Source: Vairimorpha apis BRL 01
Taxonomy: Eukaryota > Microsporidia > Nosematidae
Assembly (NCBI GenBank): GCA_000447185.1
Contig: KE647245.1
Coordinates: 9,304-34,483, forward strand
Direction of reading: 5' to 3'
Length of the DNA stretch: 25,180 bases
Positions 13,439 through 22,549 of the stretch are shown here, one piece after another (positions within the stretch are counted from its first letter, which is position 1; every line of letters begins with the position of its first letter). The notes beneath the pieces are model-generated. The model was not told the origin of the DNA. It was given only the letters and a program-made list of their open reading frames with translations, and searched no databases. The translations under genes and the position numbers were made by a program.

Positions 13439-14736
13439 ATAGATTTTAACACATATTTTTAACTTAAATAAGTAACTATTTAATGATATTGAATAATTAT
13501 TTTTTCGAATTAATTCAATAGGACCCAATAAACTATAAATAAGAATCTACAATTTACATATTTATTATAAACATTATCTTATGAAAATTTGTTTGCTTTA
13601 AGATATTCTTGAATGTCATATTTTTAAATAAAAATAATTTTTTATAATTATTTATTTTATTAATTACCATTACTAACCATAATAATTGATTAATTTTTTT
13701 CTATAGAATAAAAACAAACTTTAATAATTATCAAAATTTTTCCTCTTAAATGTACATTTTTGCATTAATATTCTTTCATCTCATGTTTTAAATATTTTAT
13801 TAAATTTGTTCCTAAGTTAGAAACAAATTTATTTAAAAAGCAATGAATAAAATGTTTAATAATTTTTCATTTATGACTAAAGTATGTTTATTAATTTTAA
13901 TAATGTAAATTCTATTTTTTTTGTATTTAATTATTAAATATTAAAATAACAACCTTATTATATTACATTTAAAATTTATACATTTTTGTTTTAATAGAAT
14001 TTTATTTAAATTTAAAATTTTTATTTATGAACTTTGATAAAGCTTTAAAATGATTTTTTTAATTGCAAACCTATATCTGAAATAAAATTTTAAAGAAGTA
14101 TCAAATTAAAAATTTTTTCTAATGTAATACTGTAACACAATCTTACTCAAAATAACAAAATCGTTTATTTTATAATTTTTGTGCAATCAGAAATTAAAAA
14201 ATTGGTTTTTAAAATTTAAATTAAAATATTGATGATACTTATGTTAAAAGTCATAAAAAGTATTAAAATACAATAAAACATCACAAAAATGTATAATCTT
14301 CAAATGAATAAATCTATATGTTTATTTTTTGAATTAAAAATCATTAAAATTAAAAATTCTAATACGAATGTTTTTTTATAACATTTAATATTTTAATTTT
14401 ATGTGAAATATATAGCATTAATACTGATAAAACTATTTCATATATTATAATATTTTAAAATAAAAATCAAAAAATTGATCGAATTATATATTTAAATTAT
14501 TAAAAAAATATATAATTTTTGTAATACATATAAAGTATTTATATTTATTAATACCTTATAGTATTAGTTTAAAAAATTCTATTAAACTTTTAACGTTTAA
14601 ATTATACAAAACATAATTATTTATAAATTGTGATAATCAAATTGAATAAAAATATTTTTTTAAAAACGAAAAATAAAATATATTCATAAATGTCATATTT
14701 ATAAGAATACACTATTAATAAAAAAATTTAAGTGTC
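13439..14736. other. Gene-free A+T-rich stretch
   Basis: About 1.3 kb between the 5S rRNA and the solo LTR. Both strands are full of stops and no RNA gene or element end was recognised. Confidence 0.75.
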
Positions 14737-14741
14737 TTAGT
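14737..14741. repeat. Left 5-bp target-site duplication TTAGT
   Basis: TTAGT immediately left of the TGTGGT end matches TTAGT immediately right of the ACCACA end. Five bp is a usual target duplication length for LTR retrotransposons. Confidence 0.72.
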
Positions 14742-14761
14742 TGTGGTAAAGTTTTACCACA
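14742..14761. repeat. Perfect 9-bp hairpin at the left LTR end
   Basis: TGTGGTAAA and TTTACCACA pair exactly around a GT loop. The right arm with its flank, AAGTTTTACCACATTA at 14749-14764, recurs with one mismatch as AAGTTTCACCACATTA at 14991-15006 across the right element boundary. Confidence 0.85.
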
Positions 14762-14821
14762 TTATCATTTTATTTGATATTCATAATTATCATAAATCAG
14801 CTATCATTTTATTGGTGCATT

Positions 14822-14841
14822 ATGTTTCATATTTGAAACAT
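14822..14841. repeat. 8-bp hairpin upstream of the LTR TATA box
   Basis: ATGTTTCA and TGAAACAT are exact complements around a TATT loop, ending 4 bp before TATAAAAG. Position suggests a possible dyad regulator site in U3, but no protein can be named. Confidence 0.6.
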
Positions 14842-14845
14842 AAAC

Positions 14846-14853
14846 TATAAAAG
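14846..14853 (+). promoter_or_regulatory. Candidate TATA box of the solo LTR
   Basis: TATAAAAG is a canonical TATA element about 105 bp into the LTR, and sets the plus strand as the likely transcription direction. In sequence this A+T-rich the match alone is weak; its place inside the LTR, upstream of the G+C-richer part, is the support. Confidence 0.5.
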
Positions 14854-14865
14854 AAAAATACATTT

Positions 14866-14871
14866 AATAAA
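14866..14871 (+). promoter_or_regulatory. Candidate poly(A) signal in the LTR
   Basis: AATAAA lies shortly after the TATA box, the U3/R arrangement seen in many short LTRs. The motif is common by chance in this window. Confidence 0.3.
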
Positions 14872-14941
14872 CATAGCAAGCAGGCCATGAGATCGTATAT
14901 TAAAAATAATAAAAGCTCTTTAAATACTAAACCATGTGTTC

Positions 14942-14989
14942 GGGGTAAGTCCATAATAGAGAACTATTTACGTTCCGGACTTATGCCCC
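14942..14989 (+). other. G+C-rich stem-loop inside the LTR
   Basis: GGGGTAAGTCC at 14942-14952 pairs with GGACTTATGCCCC at 14977-14989, leaving a 2-nt bulge and a 24-nt loop. It is the strongest predicted fold in the LTR and lies where R/U5 RNA would be. It may be a structured leader or polyadenylation element. Confidence 0.6.
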
Positions 14990-15003
14990 CAAGTTTCACC
15001 ACA

Positions 15004-15008
15004 TTAGT
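15004..15008. repeat. Right 5-bp target-site duplication TTAGT
   Basis: Right partner of the TTAGT at 14737-14741. The perfect match suggests the insertion is not extremely old. Confidence 0.72.
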
Positions 15009-15290
15009 GTTTTTAAAAAAGGTTACTACTTTAAAAATTCATATATCTTTTTTGCTTTATTTTTATAAGGTTATGTCGATATATTTATGTTTAATATACA
15101 ATTTACATGTTTTTACAGTATTTAAAGATTATTTCGTAAATTGAATAAATTATAAATAAATAAAATTTTGATATTTTTAATAAAAATCACTTTTCATATT
15201 ATTCACAATTATATAACACATTTATTTTAAAATATTTTATAATTTTACTTCAATAGTTATAGGTAAGACAAATAAAAATACAAAATTTTA
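15009..15290. other. Intervening A+T-rich sequence
   Basis: About 280 bp between the solo LTR and the LINE. A short open frame that starts inside the LTR ends here at 15144; it has low-complexity F/Y/L-rich content and no family resemblance. No retrotransposon primer-binding site follows the LTR. Confidence 0.6.
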
Positions 15291-15322
15291 ATACAGACTT
15301 ATCGGACAAATCAGTGACTTCG

Positions 15323-15343
15323 AGAGTCATAAAAATTGACTCT
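15323..15343 (+). repeat. 7-bp hairpin near the 5' end of the plus LINE
   Basis: AGAGTCA at 15323-15329 and TGACTCT at 15337-15343 are exact complements around a 7-nt loop. The surrounding 15295-15380 is richer in G+C than its flanks and probably belongs to the 5' untranslated region of the LINE. Confidence 0.5.
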
Positions 15344-16640
15344 TCTATTGCTAAATCGAATGGCTTTAGAGGTATATAAGAAAATGTTGGAAAAAATTGA
15401 AAAAATATCAAGGAACGAATGAAAATTATTGTAAAATTTTAAACTCATGTATTTTATATATCAATATAAAAAATTACCATAAATACGATTAAAATTGAAA
15501 ACAGTATAAGATGTTTTAAAGCAATTTTTTTTGAATAATCAGGTAAAAAAACTAAAATCTTTGTTTGTGTACTAAACAAATGAGAAATGAAAAATGTAAA
15601 AAAGGATTAAAAATTTGACGAGATAAAATAAACTTATTAAAATTTTGAAAACAAGAAGAAATAGAAAAACAACCAAAATATCTCAAGTTATAGTGACAAC
15701 AAGGCAATGAAAGAAACGTAAAACAGAGTAATAGATGAGTATTTGAAAGCGAATAAAACCAAAATTAAGTTGGAAACATGTAAGATTATTTAAGATACAC
15801 AACTGTGTCATAAAAAACTACAGTTAAAGTAAAAAAGCAATCTGATTTAAAAGAAAATAAAAAATCTTAAAGAGAACATTACACGCATTAAATACATAGG
15901 AATAGTTAAATTTGAAGAAAGAAGAAATAAAATTATGTAAGAAAATTATGAAAACATGCAATTAAATGTCATATAACTAAAGAAAATAAACGAAGCAAAT
16001 ATAATTATTAATAAAAAATAGAAATACATGATAAAAAGATTGACTTTAGAAAAACAAATTACAAATACGAACTTTACATAAGAGTATTTTACAGAAATTT
16101 TGAAAACACTATAAACAAAACAGAATACTTAAAAGAAAATAAAGAATTGTAAACTTTTGGACAAGTATGCTGACAAAACGGAAGCAAATAACATGAGAGA
16201 TTTTTCAGATTATCTTTTAGAATTTGTCTTAAAACAAAAATTAACAATATTTTTAAACAATATAATAATTTGAAAAAATAATTAAATATTTTCTATATGG
16301 AAAGAACAGGGACCATATATAAGTTAAAATTTTATTATTAAAATTATAACCAGTATCTATGAAGATCAATACAAAATAGTTAAAGTAATTACGCATATAT
16401 TTGAAATAACTAAAAATTGTTTTATAAGAAATCACAAACCTGATACTTAAAAGAATACCAAAAACGGAAAAAACTTTGAATTTATTACATGATTAAAAAA
16501 TATTTTATAAGCTTAATACATAATACACAGCTAGCTTGATGCAAGTTGAAGTAAAAAATTAAGACTTCTTTTTGAACATTAACTTGGTACGCAAAGAAAA
16601 CACTAGGAACGAAATTCATGAGTTATAAACCTAACAATAA

Positions 16641-16877
16641 ATAATATTAAAACACGAAGATAAACGTAAGAAAAACTCTGGTTTATATATCATAAATTAC
16701 ATGATAGAATGTATAAAAAACTTAATTTTTCCAATAGAGATACTTAAATTTTTAAAAACCTGTATGAAAATAAAGACAATTAACATAAGACATAAAGATT
16801 GTACAATGTTAAAAAAAACTTATGAAAAAAGTATTTTTAGATTAAAAGTTTCTCACTCTACTATTTACTATATTCAT
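16641..16877 (+). pseudogene. Best-preserved reverse-transcriptase exon-like segment of the plus LINE
   Basis: A 79-codon stop-free frame; an internal ATG at 16701 gives 59 codons. Residue motifs IECIKNL, FP..ILKFLKTCMK, TINIRHKD and LKKTYEKSIF fit the RT region that precedes GILQGDSLSP in R4-type elements. The same region in the minus-strand LINE reads LELRAGSEVILKK then LERGII, and the two can be lined up. It is part of the larger pseudogene, not a separate gene. Confidence 0.7.
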
Positions 16878-16951
16878 TGATCTTTATAGCAAAAAACTAA
16901 ACTTTATTTCCCTATAATTGACATGATTCTGGAAAAAAATTGACCAATTAC

Positions 16952-16978
16952 TTATTATTTATTAACGATCCTAAATTA
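16952..16978 (+). other. Mutated reverse-transcriptase catalytic box
   Basis: The frame reads LLFINDPKL. Reverse transcriptases need two adjacent Asp residues here for metal binding; the first is Asn (AAC) and the usual Leu after the second Asp is Pro. Both changes are single-base steps (GAC to AAC, CTT to CCT), typical of neutral decay. Confidence 0.7.
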
Positions 16979-17816
16979 ATCACAAAATTGGACAACATTA
17001 AAAAAAGATGATGGTGTAGACAGAATTTTTTTTATTAGGTAATCTGGAAATGAATAAAGATAAATCGGTAACGAACACTAATATCTAAGAAAAGGAGGAA
17101 ATGTCAGCAAAAGTAACAGACTGTTATAAATATTAATGAATAACTAATACGTGAGAAAGTAAATTGAGTAGTGAAACTTATAGTTAAGTAAAAAAAGAAG
17201 TACTGAATATGGTAAACATAATATGTTTGACAAAATAAACGGGAAAATATAATTAAAGCAATAAATATACGTGCTCTTTTTATTATTAATTACTATATAA
17301 GAATACTGAAATCAAAGTAGACACATTTGATCTTTTATTAAAAAATAATTTAATTATTAATATGAAATAATAAACACATGCAATATACTTTAAAAACGTT
17401 TATTTTTACCTAAAAAAGAATGTGATTTCGTATTAATATAGTTTATGTTTAAAATGTTCAGTTTAGATATCATAATAGATTGACGTAACCTAAAAGCATC
17501 AAAAATATAAACCAATCTATAAAGTCGAAAAAAAAGACAGACCTGTTTTTATACATCTTAAAAATTGTATTCAGAAATATAAAATTAACATTGATAAAGT
17601 GCATAAGAAAGAGATAATCAATCAATAATTAAAATATTTATATACAAAATAATAACTAAAATAAATCATGGAAAATTAAATAAATTGTTGTACAATTCTC
17701 AATTTTATATGAAAAAGTCTTCATTATGGCTAAAACAAAATAATGTTACATCGAAATAAAGAAGAATATTTTGTGCACTTTAAGATAAAAAGATACTTGC
17801 AAAATAATAACACAAA

Positions 17817-17869
17817 TGCCCCATTGTAGAGACAAAAGAAGAACTTTAGATCACTTTGTAACTAAGTGT
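17817..17869 (+). other. CCHC zinc knuckle of the LINE, one base short
   Basis: TGC-CCC-at-TGT followed by RDKRRTLD, His, FVTK, Cys gives C-x2-C-x8-H-x4-C if one base lost between the first two Cys codons is allowed for. This knuckle precedes the endonuclease in R2/R4-type LINEs and is thought to help bind target DNA or the element RNA. Confidence 0.75.
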
Positions 17870-18052
17870 GACGGAATCCTTTTGTTTAAATCACCAGGTA
17901 AAATAATGAGATTGTAATAAGTTTATATTAAAAAATGTTTAAATATGGACTATAATGCTTAAAAAAATTGAGAACACGATAGAAAAATTCTTACAAATGT
18001 AAAAGTAGAAATTTAAGTCTATATAAGAATTAGCATGGAAGTAAAAATCTCA

Positions 18053-18177
18053 AATAATAAACCATACATATTATGCTGGGTAAAGTAAATAAGAAAATAA
18101 AATTTATTGGGGTAAATGTAATTAGTATAAACAACCTATGCACAGTAGAATATGAAAAAAAAAGAAAGTACGATCAA
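18053..18177 (+). other. Restriction-enzyme-like endonuclease core, inactivated
   Basis: NNKPYI at 18053-18070 matches the family's K/R-P-D-I with Asp changed to Tyr. After a frameshift, KIKFIGVNVISINN and EYEKKRKYD at 18094-18177 match the family's I-E-V-G strand and E-x-E-K-x-R-K-Y-D helix, with the catalytic Glu now Gly. Both acidic positions needed for DNA nicking are gone. Confidence 0.72.
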
Positions 18178-18470
18178 TAATAAATAAGTCTGAATTTATT
18201 TATTAGTTCAGAACATCTAATTCTATTTATTCTAACATAAAATGAATATAATACACATACCATAAATAATACTCAATTAAATAGATTTATCTCTTGGTAC
18301 AGAAATTACATTTAAACTCGAACTCTAAAGAAAACAATGTAGAGTATTTTTCTGAACTACCAAAGAGTACATGAAAATATGCTAAAGAATCGACGATCCT
18401 GGACTGATGGAAGTTTAATTAAAGGAAGAATTGAGGAATATAAGTAATTGTGTTAAAAAAAGAAAAAAAT

Positions 18471-21400
18471 TTATTAAAAATCTATTATTTTGATTCAAAT
18501 ATAATTCTTCTGTAGGTTATTTGTAATATCTTAAATAACTACACAATCGTTAAAATCTTAAAAAATAAAATTATGTTTAATATAATTTATTTTATAATTA
18601 TTTATTCTATTTTATATTATATTATTATTTTATATATTCGTATTTTCGTAAAAATAATTTTATTTTATAAAAATTAAAATATATTTCAAAAATGTAATTA
18701 TTTTGTCAAATTAAATATTTCATATAAAAACTATTTTTAATTACTGGTTTGAAATTTAATTAATTTTTAATAGACAAATGTAAAAAATAAATATATATAT
18801 ATATTTAAATAAAAACAAACTGTGATGTTTAAAAACTAAAATTATTTTTATTTAAAAAATATTTTTTTAGTGACATCAATTATATAATAAATTTTGATTT
18901 AAGATTTTTGTTTGATATCTCTATTAAAATATAAATTTAATCCAATAAGTTTTAAGCAGAATATTCTTATACTAGATTATATCGTGTAATCAATTAATAT
19001 GTATTTTAATATAGAGTATTAAAATAATTTTAATTTATTTGATTTAAATAAATATCTATCTAATTTTAATCAAATTCTGTACCATAGTATAAATTTAAAT
19101 TAAAAATTAATCGAGAAAAAACAATTTTATTTATGTTTTAAATATTTAATGTTATTAATTTTAAATTATCAATAATTACATTTAATATTCGATTTTTTAT
19201 GATTTTTAAAATTATAAGTATAAATATTAAAATTTAATAATTAAAAAATTAATAATAAATTAGGAATATTATGACATGAATTTTTTAATAATAAGTATAT
19301 ATTTAGAATTTTTTTTACTATAATTAATGAATATAAAAATAGATTAAATTTTGATATTTACATTTAACGAAAAAATTAAAATGATTTATTTCTAAAAAAC
19401 AAACCCGTACTTATCAATATATAACTGTTTATAAAACTCTTAAAATATTCTATATTGAATGAAAAATTATTATTTAAAACTTCATTTTTATTTATTTATA
19501 AAGTTAAATCTTTTTATAACTTTTGCACATGTAATATATGACTACAAAACATATTATATTTTATATCTGTAAACATATGATCTAAGTTATGATTGTTATT
19601 AGTACCTTAATCTAAAAAACCAACATACTTTTTTAATTTTAGAAATTAAATAATCAATTTTTTAATTACTAAATCAAAATATCCAACTTATTATAAAAGA
19701 AAACATCCATAATACAAATTTTATTTAAAGTGCATGAACCCGATCTTTAACATTGTTATTTTGTACTAGATATAATTAACATAAAAGTTTAAAAAACTTT
19801 TCTAGATCTGTAAATCAAATTGATAAGTCTAAAAACTCTTTTTTTTTAAATATTACTCGTTTAATATAATAATAAAAGAATTTTTATAAATCTATATTTA
19901 AAGTTATTATTTTATATTGTTTCACATTAATCCTGTATAACAACTCAAACGTAAAAAATATATATATTAAAGTCTTTTATGAGAAAATAGTTTATATACT
20001 TTTTTTCCTTTTATATGTTGTAACGAGATAAATCACATGCATATTAAAATTATTTTTTTTAATATTGCATAACATAATTTTTACGAAATAGATATAAATT
20101 TATAACATATCAAGACTTGCACAACAATAAAAATTTAAATAAATATTCTTTAAATTATAACTTAAAAATTAATTTAGTTTTAATTATTACATAAAAAACA
20201 TTCAGTAATTATATATTCTTCAAATTATATATATATTTTATAGAATTTATATACTTATTAACAATATATTAATTATTTATTACAATTAAAATTAAAAAAA
20301 ATCATATTTTTATAGTTAAGATCATTTTTTCCAAGTTTTTTAGATATAAATGTAATCAATTAAATTTACAAATATGTTTTTTCGTTATTATTTATATAAG
20401 TATAATTTAAATTTTTTACTATTATTATTGTCTTCATACAATTATTATACTTATTAATATTTTTAGATTATTTTTTGTTTATTAAATTATAATTTAATTT
20501 TAAATTTTTTATTGGAATGTAAAGTTAAACTTTTTATTAATAATTTTTTTCAATTTAAACAATTAACATTTTGTTTTATTGTTTTAAATATATATTTATT
20601 TAGAAATTGCATTATAGTTAAGATTTAAATATTTTACTAAAATTATTTTTTAAAATATTATCATAATTTTCGCATTATATAATTAATAATGTAACATAAA
20701 TTTTTATTTAAAAAAATCTTTCATACTTAAGTTATAGAAATAAAAAACCATAAATGAAATTTTACAAATAAATACTATATTGACATTTTTATTCATGTAA
20801 ATAATTAATTTTTATAGTATTTATTATGTAAAATTTTCTAATTCACTAATATCATATTTTACGATCCATAATATAAATATTTAATTATTACTATTTGTTA
20901 TTAATATAATATTATAATTATTAAATTTTCGTTCATTAAATGTTAAAAAGTTTTATATAAATTGTTTTATTTCAAATAAATTTGTTTTATTTATAATAAT
21001 TTTAAAAGATGTTGATAATATTCTTATTTTTAACTTTATTTGTGTGTTGAATATTTATTATTTATTTTTTAGTGTTAAATTATGTAGATACTTATCATTT
21101 TATAAATTATAATATTTGATGAATTTTTATTTTATCTTAAACATTAAATAAATTTATTTGCTTTTTATCATTAAATATAATTGATAATGTTTAATTTGTG
21201 AATGTAATGTTCCATTGTTCAAAAAAATTATTAAATTAAGATAAAATTAAATAATTTACAAACAACAAATATTAGATTTTCCATATAGTTTAATGTAATA
21301 ACTTTATTTAATTTTTTTTGTCTCAACCATATTATATTTCATACATTTTATTTTTAAATTTGTAAAATATTAATAAATATCATAAAATAATATTATTTAA

Positions 21401-21633
21401 TAGTAAAAACAATTTTTGAAATATATCTTGAAAATATACAAAATTTTATTTAAATTTTTTTAACAAAAAAGATACTTAAATTATTAAATATATTACATTT
21501 GAAAATATTCTAATTTTTAGAAACCTTATTATTATTTAATATTTAATATTTTCTTGTATTTTATCATATAGTTATTTTTTTTATTTTGAAGCGTTAATAT
21601 TTATACTTTATTCAATTGTAAATTATCTGTTTA
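18471..21633. other. Gene-free A+T-rich stretch
   Basis: About 3.2 kb with no gene, RNA or element motif recognised. Contains short AT dinucleotide runs near 18790-18805 and 20228-20238. Confidence 0.75.
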
Positions 21634-21650
21634 TTAACACATTAAAAGCG

Positions 21651-21715
21651 GGGTGAATATTAGTACCCGTCGAAAGACGACTTACGTTAAATGGGGATAA
21701 GGCACTAATACCTGT
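21651..21715 (+). other. Structured motif in the candidate piggyBac 5' end
   Basis: Outer arms TATTAGT (21658-21664) and ACTAATA (21704-21710) pair exactly. Inside, CGTC-GAAA-GACG at 21668-21679 is a perfect 4-bp stem capped by a GNRA-type loop, extended by GTA/TAC. The patch is far richer in G+C than its flanks. It may be a subterminal transposase-binding region or the relic of a structured RNA. Confidence 0.5.
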
Positions 21716-21787
21716 TACTTAATGAATTTAAACATATTTAAAATGAAATAAATAAAAATAATTTCTTGGTATATAAGATAAGAATAG

Positions 21788-22105
21788 TACTTTGATTTAT
21801 ACATGAAATTTTTAAATGATATACCAAAAGAATGGATAAATGTCCCGGTACCTCAACAAGCAGATAATGCACCAAGTACATCGAGAATATCTAGAAGATG
21901 CAATCACCTAGAAAGACTATCAAAAGATCCTGCAAAACACAAACTTGTCAAATTATTACAGGAGGCATTAAAGTAAAACCGCAGAAACAGTGTCGCGTTT
22001 GTGCTTCTCATAAAAAAGTTTAACTTGTTTTATGCGTCAGTTTGCGCAGTGCATCTTCTTTATAGAGACTGTTTCTTTAAATATCATACTTTGGAACAAT
22101 ATTAG
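21788..22105 (+). pseudogene. piggyBac transposase C-terminal fragment, three frames
   Basis: Frame 1 (21788-21973, ATG at 21803, stop at 21974) contains LNDIPKEWINVPVPQQ and NHLERLSKDPAKHKLVKL. Frame 2 (from about 21955 to 22020) continues with GGIKVKPQKQCRVCASHKK. Frame 3 (22025-22102, stop TAG at 22103) gives VCAVHLLYRDCFFKYHTLEQY. Together these match the end of piggyBac transposases: the basic linker, the CxVC...HKK start of the cysteine-rich domain, and its closing C..V.LH...CF..YHT. That domain binds the terminal repeats through zinc. Two frameshifts break the tail, and everything upstream of the tail is missing, including all catalytic Asp residues. Many Cys/His ligands remain, which suggests moderate age. 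Confidence 0.88.
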
Positions 22106-22345
22106 TGAATAGTGAAACATAAAAATTTTGATAAAATAATATGAATAAGTATAGTTGGAAGTAATCAAATATAAAGTTATAAAATACCACACACATTTTA
22201 GATAGTTTTTTATTCAAAAATTTTCTTTGTAGTTTATCTCTCTCTATTTTTCATATATTTTTATATTTTATTTGTATTTTTTTTAGTAAAAAAATTGTAT
22301 TGTTCTAAATTACAATCACTATTTTAAATCTTATGTTTAATATTT
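22106..22345. other. Intervening A+T-rich sequence
   Basis: About 240 bp after the piggyBac stop codon. It should contain the element's 3' end if that survives, but no terminal repeat complementary to the 21634 end was seen. Confidence 0.5.
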
Positions 22346-22545
22346 AAAGGTTCCGCAAATATGTAAACTGATTCTGAATTTTGATGTCATTTCCGACTTT
22401 TGATTATTTTCAAAATTATAGCGTTTTACTTTGTTGCAATTTTTTTCAGACACCATACATGGTGTAATTCGCCCAACTACGCAGTCAAGTTACGCTACTG
22501 AAAGCTCCCGCTTGAAATATGTTAATACAAAAAAGAGAGGTGACA
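22346..22545. other. Unidentified richer block with perfect hairpin
   Basis: About 200 bp with clearly higher G+C than the surroundings, starting around GGTTCCGCAAATATG and ending around GCTCCCGCTTG. No coding frame resembles a known family. It lies exactly where the minus-strand LINE is cut off, so it may be part of another element that inserted into or recombined with the LINE. A DNA transposon end is the likeliest class, but no family can be named. Confidence 0.45.
22450..22465. repeat. Perfect 7-bp hairpin ACACCAT/ATGGTGT
   Basis: ACACCAT and ATGGTGT pair exactly around an AC spacer; the arms are nearly half G+C, unusual for this window. Helitron 3' ends carry such hairpins, but the required CTRR end is not found just downstream on either strand. 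Confidence 0.7.
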
Positions 22546-22549
22546 ACGA

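Larger units (their letters stand above)
14742..15003. mobile_element. Probable solo LTR (262 bp) of an LTR retrotransposon
   Basis: The segment begins TGTGGTAAAG and ends TTTCACCACA, so it has canonical TG...CA ends inside a 6-bp inverted terminal repeat (TGTGGT/ACCACA). It is flanked by a 5-bp direct repeat, TTAGT at 14737-14741 and TTAGT at 15004-15008, as expected for LTR integrase. Inside are a TATA box (TATAAAAG, 14846), an AATAAA (14866) and a G+C-richer part with a strong hairpin at 14942-14989, which fits U3-R-U5 order on the plus strand. No primer-binding site, polypurine tract, gag or pol is visible beside it, so it looks like the product of recombination between two LTRs. A short open frame from 14887 to 15144 runs across its right edge and is not a credible gene. 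A small DNA transposon with short inverted ends is the main alternative. Confidence 0.72.
15380..18440 (+). pseudogene. Broken LINE polyprotein: reverse transcriptase plus REL endonuclease
   Basis: Remnant of a target-primed reverse-transcription polyprotein. Stop-free pieces include 16133-16270 (N-terminal region, 46 codons), 16328-16447 (40 codons) and 16641-16877 (79 codons, with IECIKNL, ILKFLKTCMK and INIRHKD, matching the RT segment just before the family's GDSLSP motif). After a +1 shift at about 16852 comes LLFTIFIDLYSKKLN. The active-site strand reads LLFINDPKL at 16952-16978 where the family has an F-x-D-D-L-K-L, so the first catalytic Asp is now Asn. The thumb reads LEMNKDKSVTNTN at 17044, then DCYKY, then LFLPKKECDF near 17400. 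SSLWLKQNNVTSK lies at 17718-17756. The CCHC knuckle needs one restored base, and the endonuclease has lost its acidic residues. The frame changes and multiple stops leave it non-functional. Confidence 0.82.
15290..18470 (+). mobile_element. Decayed R4/Dong-type LINE retrotransposon, plus-strand copy
   Basis: About 3.2 kb in which the plus strand becomes distinctly purine-(A)-rich and G+C rises, bounded by ordinary A+T sequence. Read across many frameshifts and stops, it keeps the order of a single-ORF LINE with reverse transcriptase followed by a restriction-enzyme-like endonuclease: N-terminal region (15.4-16.3 kb), RT fingers and palm (16.4-17.0 kb), thumb (17.04-17.45 kb), CCHC knuckle (17.82-17.87 kb) and endonuclease core (18.05-18.18 kb). 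No target duplication or poly(A) tail could be fixed at either end, so the boundaries are approximate. The near-complete length is notable because LINEs are usually 5'-truncated. Assignment to R4/Dong rather than another REL-endonuclease clade is by remembered motif pattern and needs a search. Confidence 0.82.
21634..22105 (+). mobile_element. Internally deleted piggyBac-like element remnant
   Basis: A TTAA at 21634-21637 is followed by CACATTAAAAGCGGGG, a candidate 5' terminal repeat. About 150 bp further on, the C-terminal part of a piggyBac transposase begins in the same orientation. The catalytic Asp-rich domain is absent, so this would be a 5' end joined to the transposase tail. piggyBac elements insert at and duplicate TTAA. 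No matching 3' end with TTAA was found after the stop, so the right boundary is unknown and the link between the two parts is inferred from proximity. Confidence 0.55.

Noticed and set aside
14887..15144. An 85-codon plus-strand open frame
   Set aside because: It starts inside the solo LTR and crosses its right boundary and the TTAGT duplication; the second half is low-complexity F/L/Y sequence with no family resemblance.
16253..16435. A 60-codon minus-strand open frame
   Set aside because: It is antisense to the plus-strand LINE pseudogene and is only the F/Y/I-rich complement of A-rich sense sequence.
21634..21722. The segment between two TTAA sites considered as a complete small piggyBac MITE
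   Set aside because: The two ends are not inverted copies of each other, and TTAA is very common in this sequence.
22440..22480. Hairpin considered as a Helitron 3' end
   Set aside because: The required CTRR just after the hairpin is missing on both strands, and no Helitron protein motif is present.
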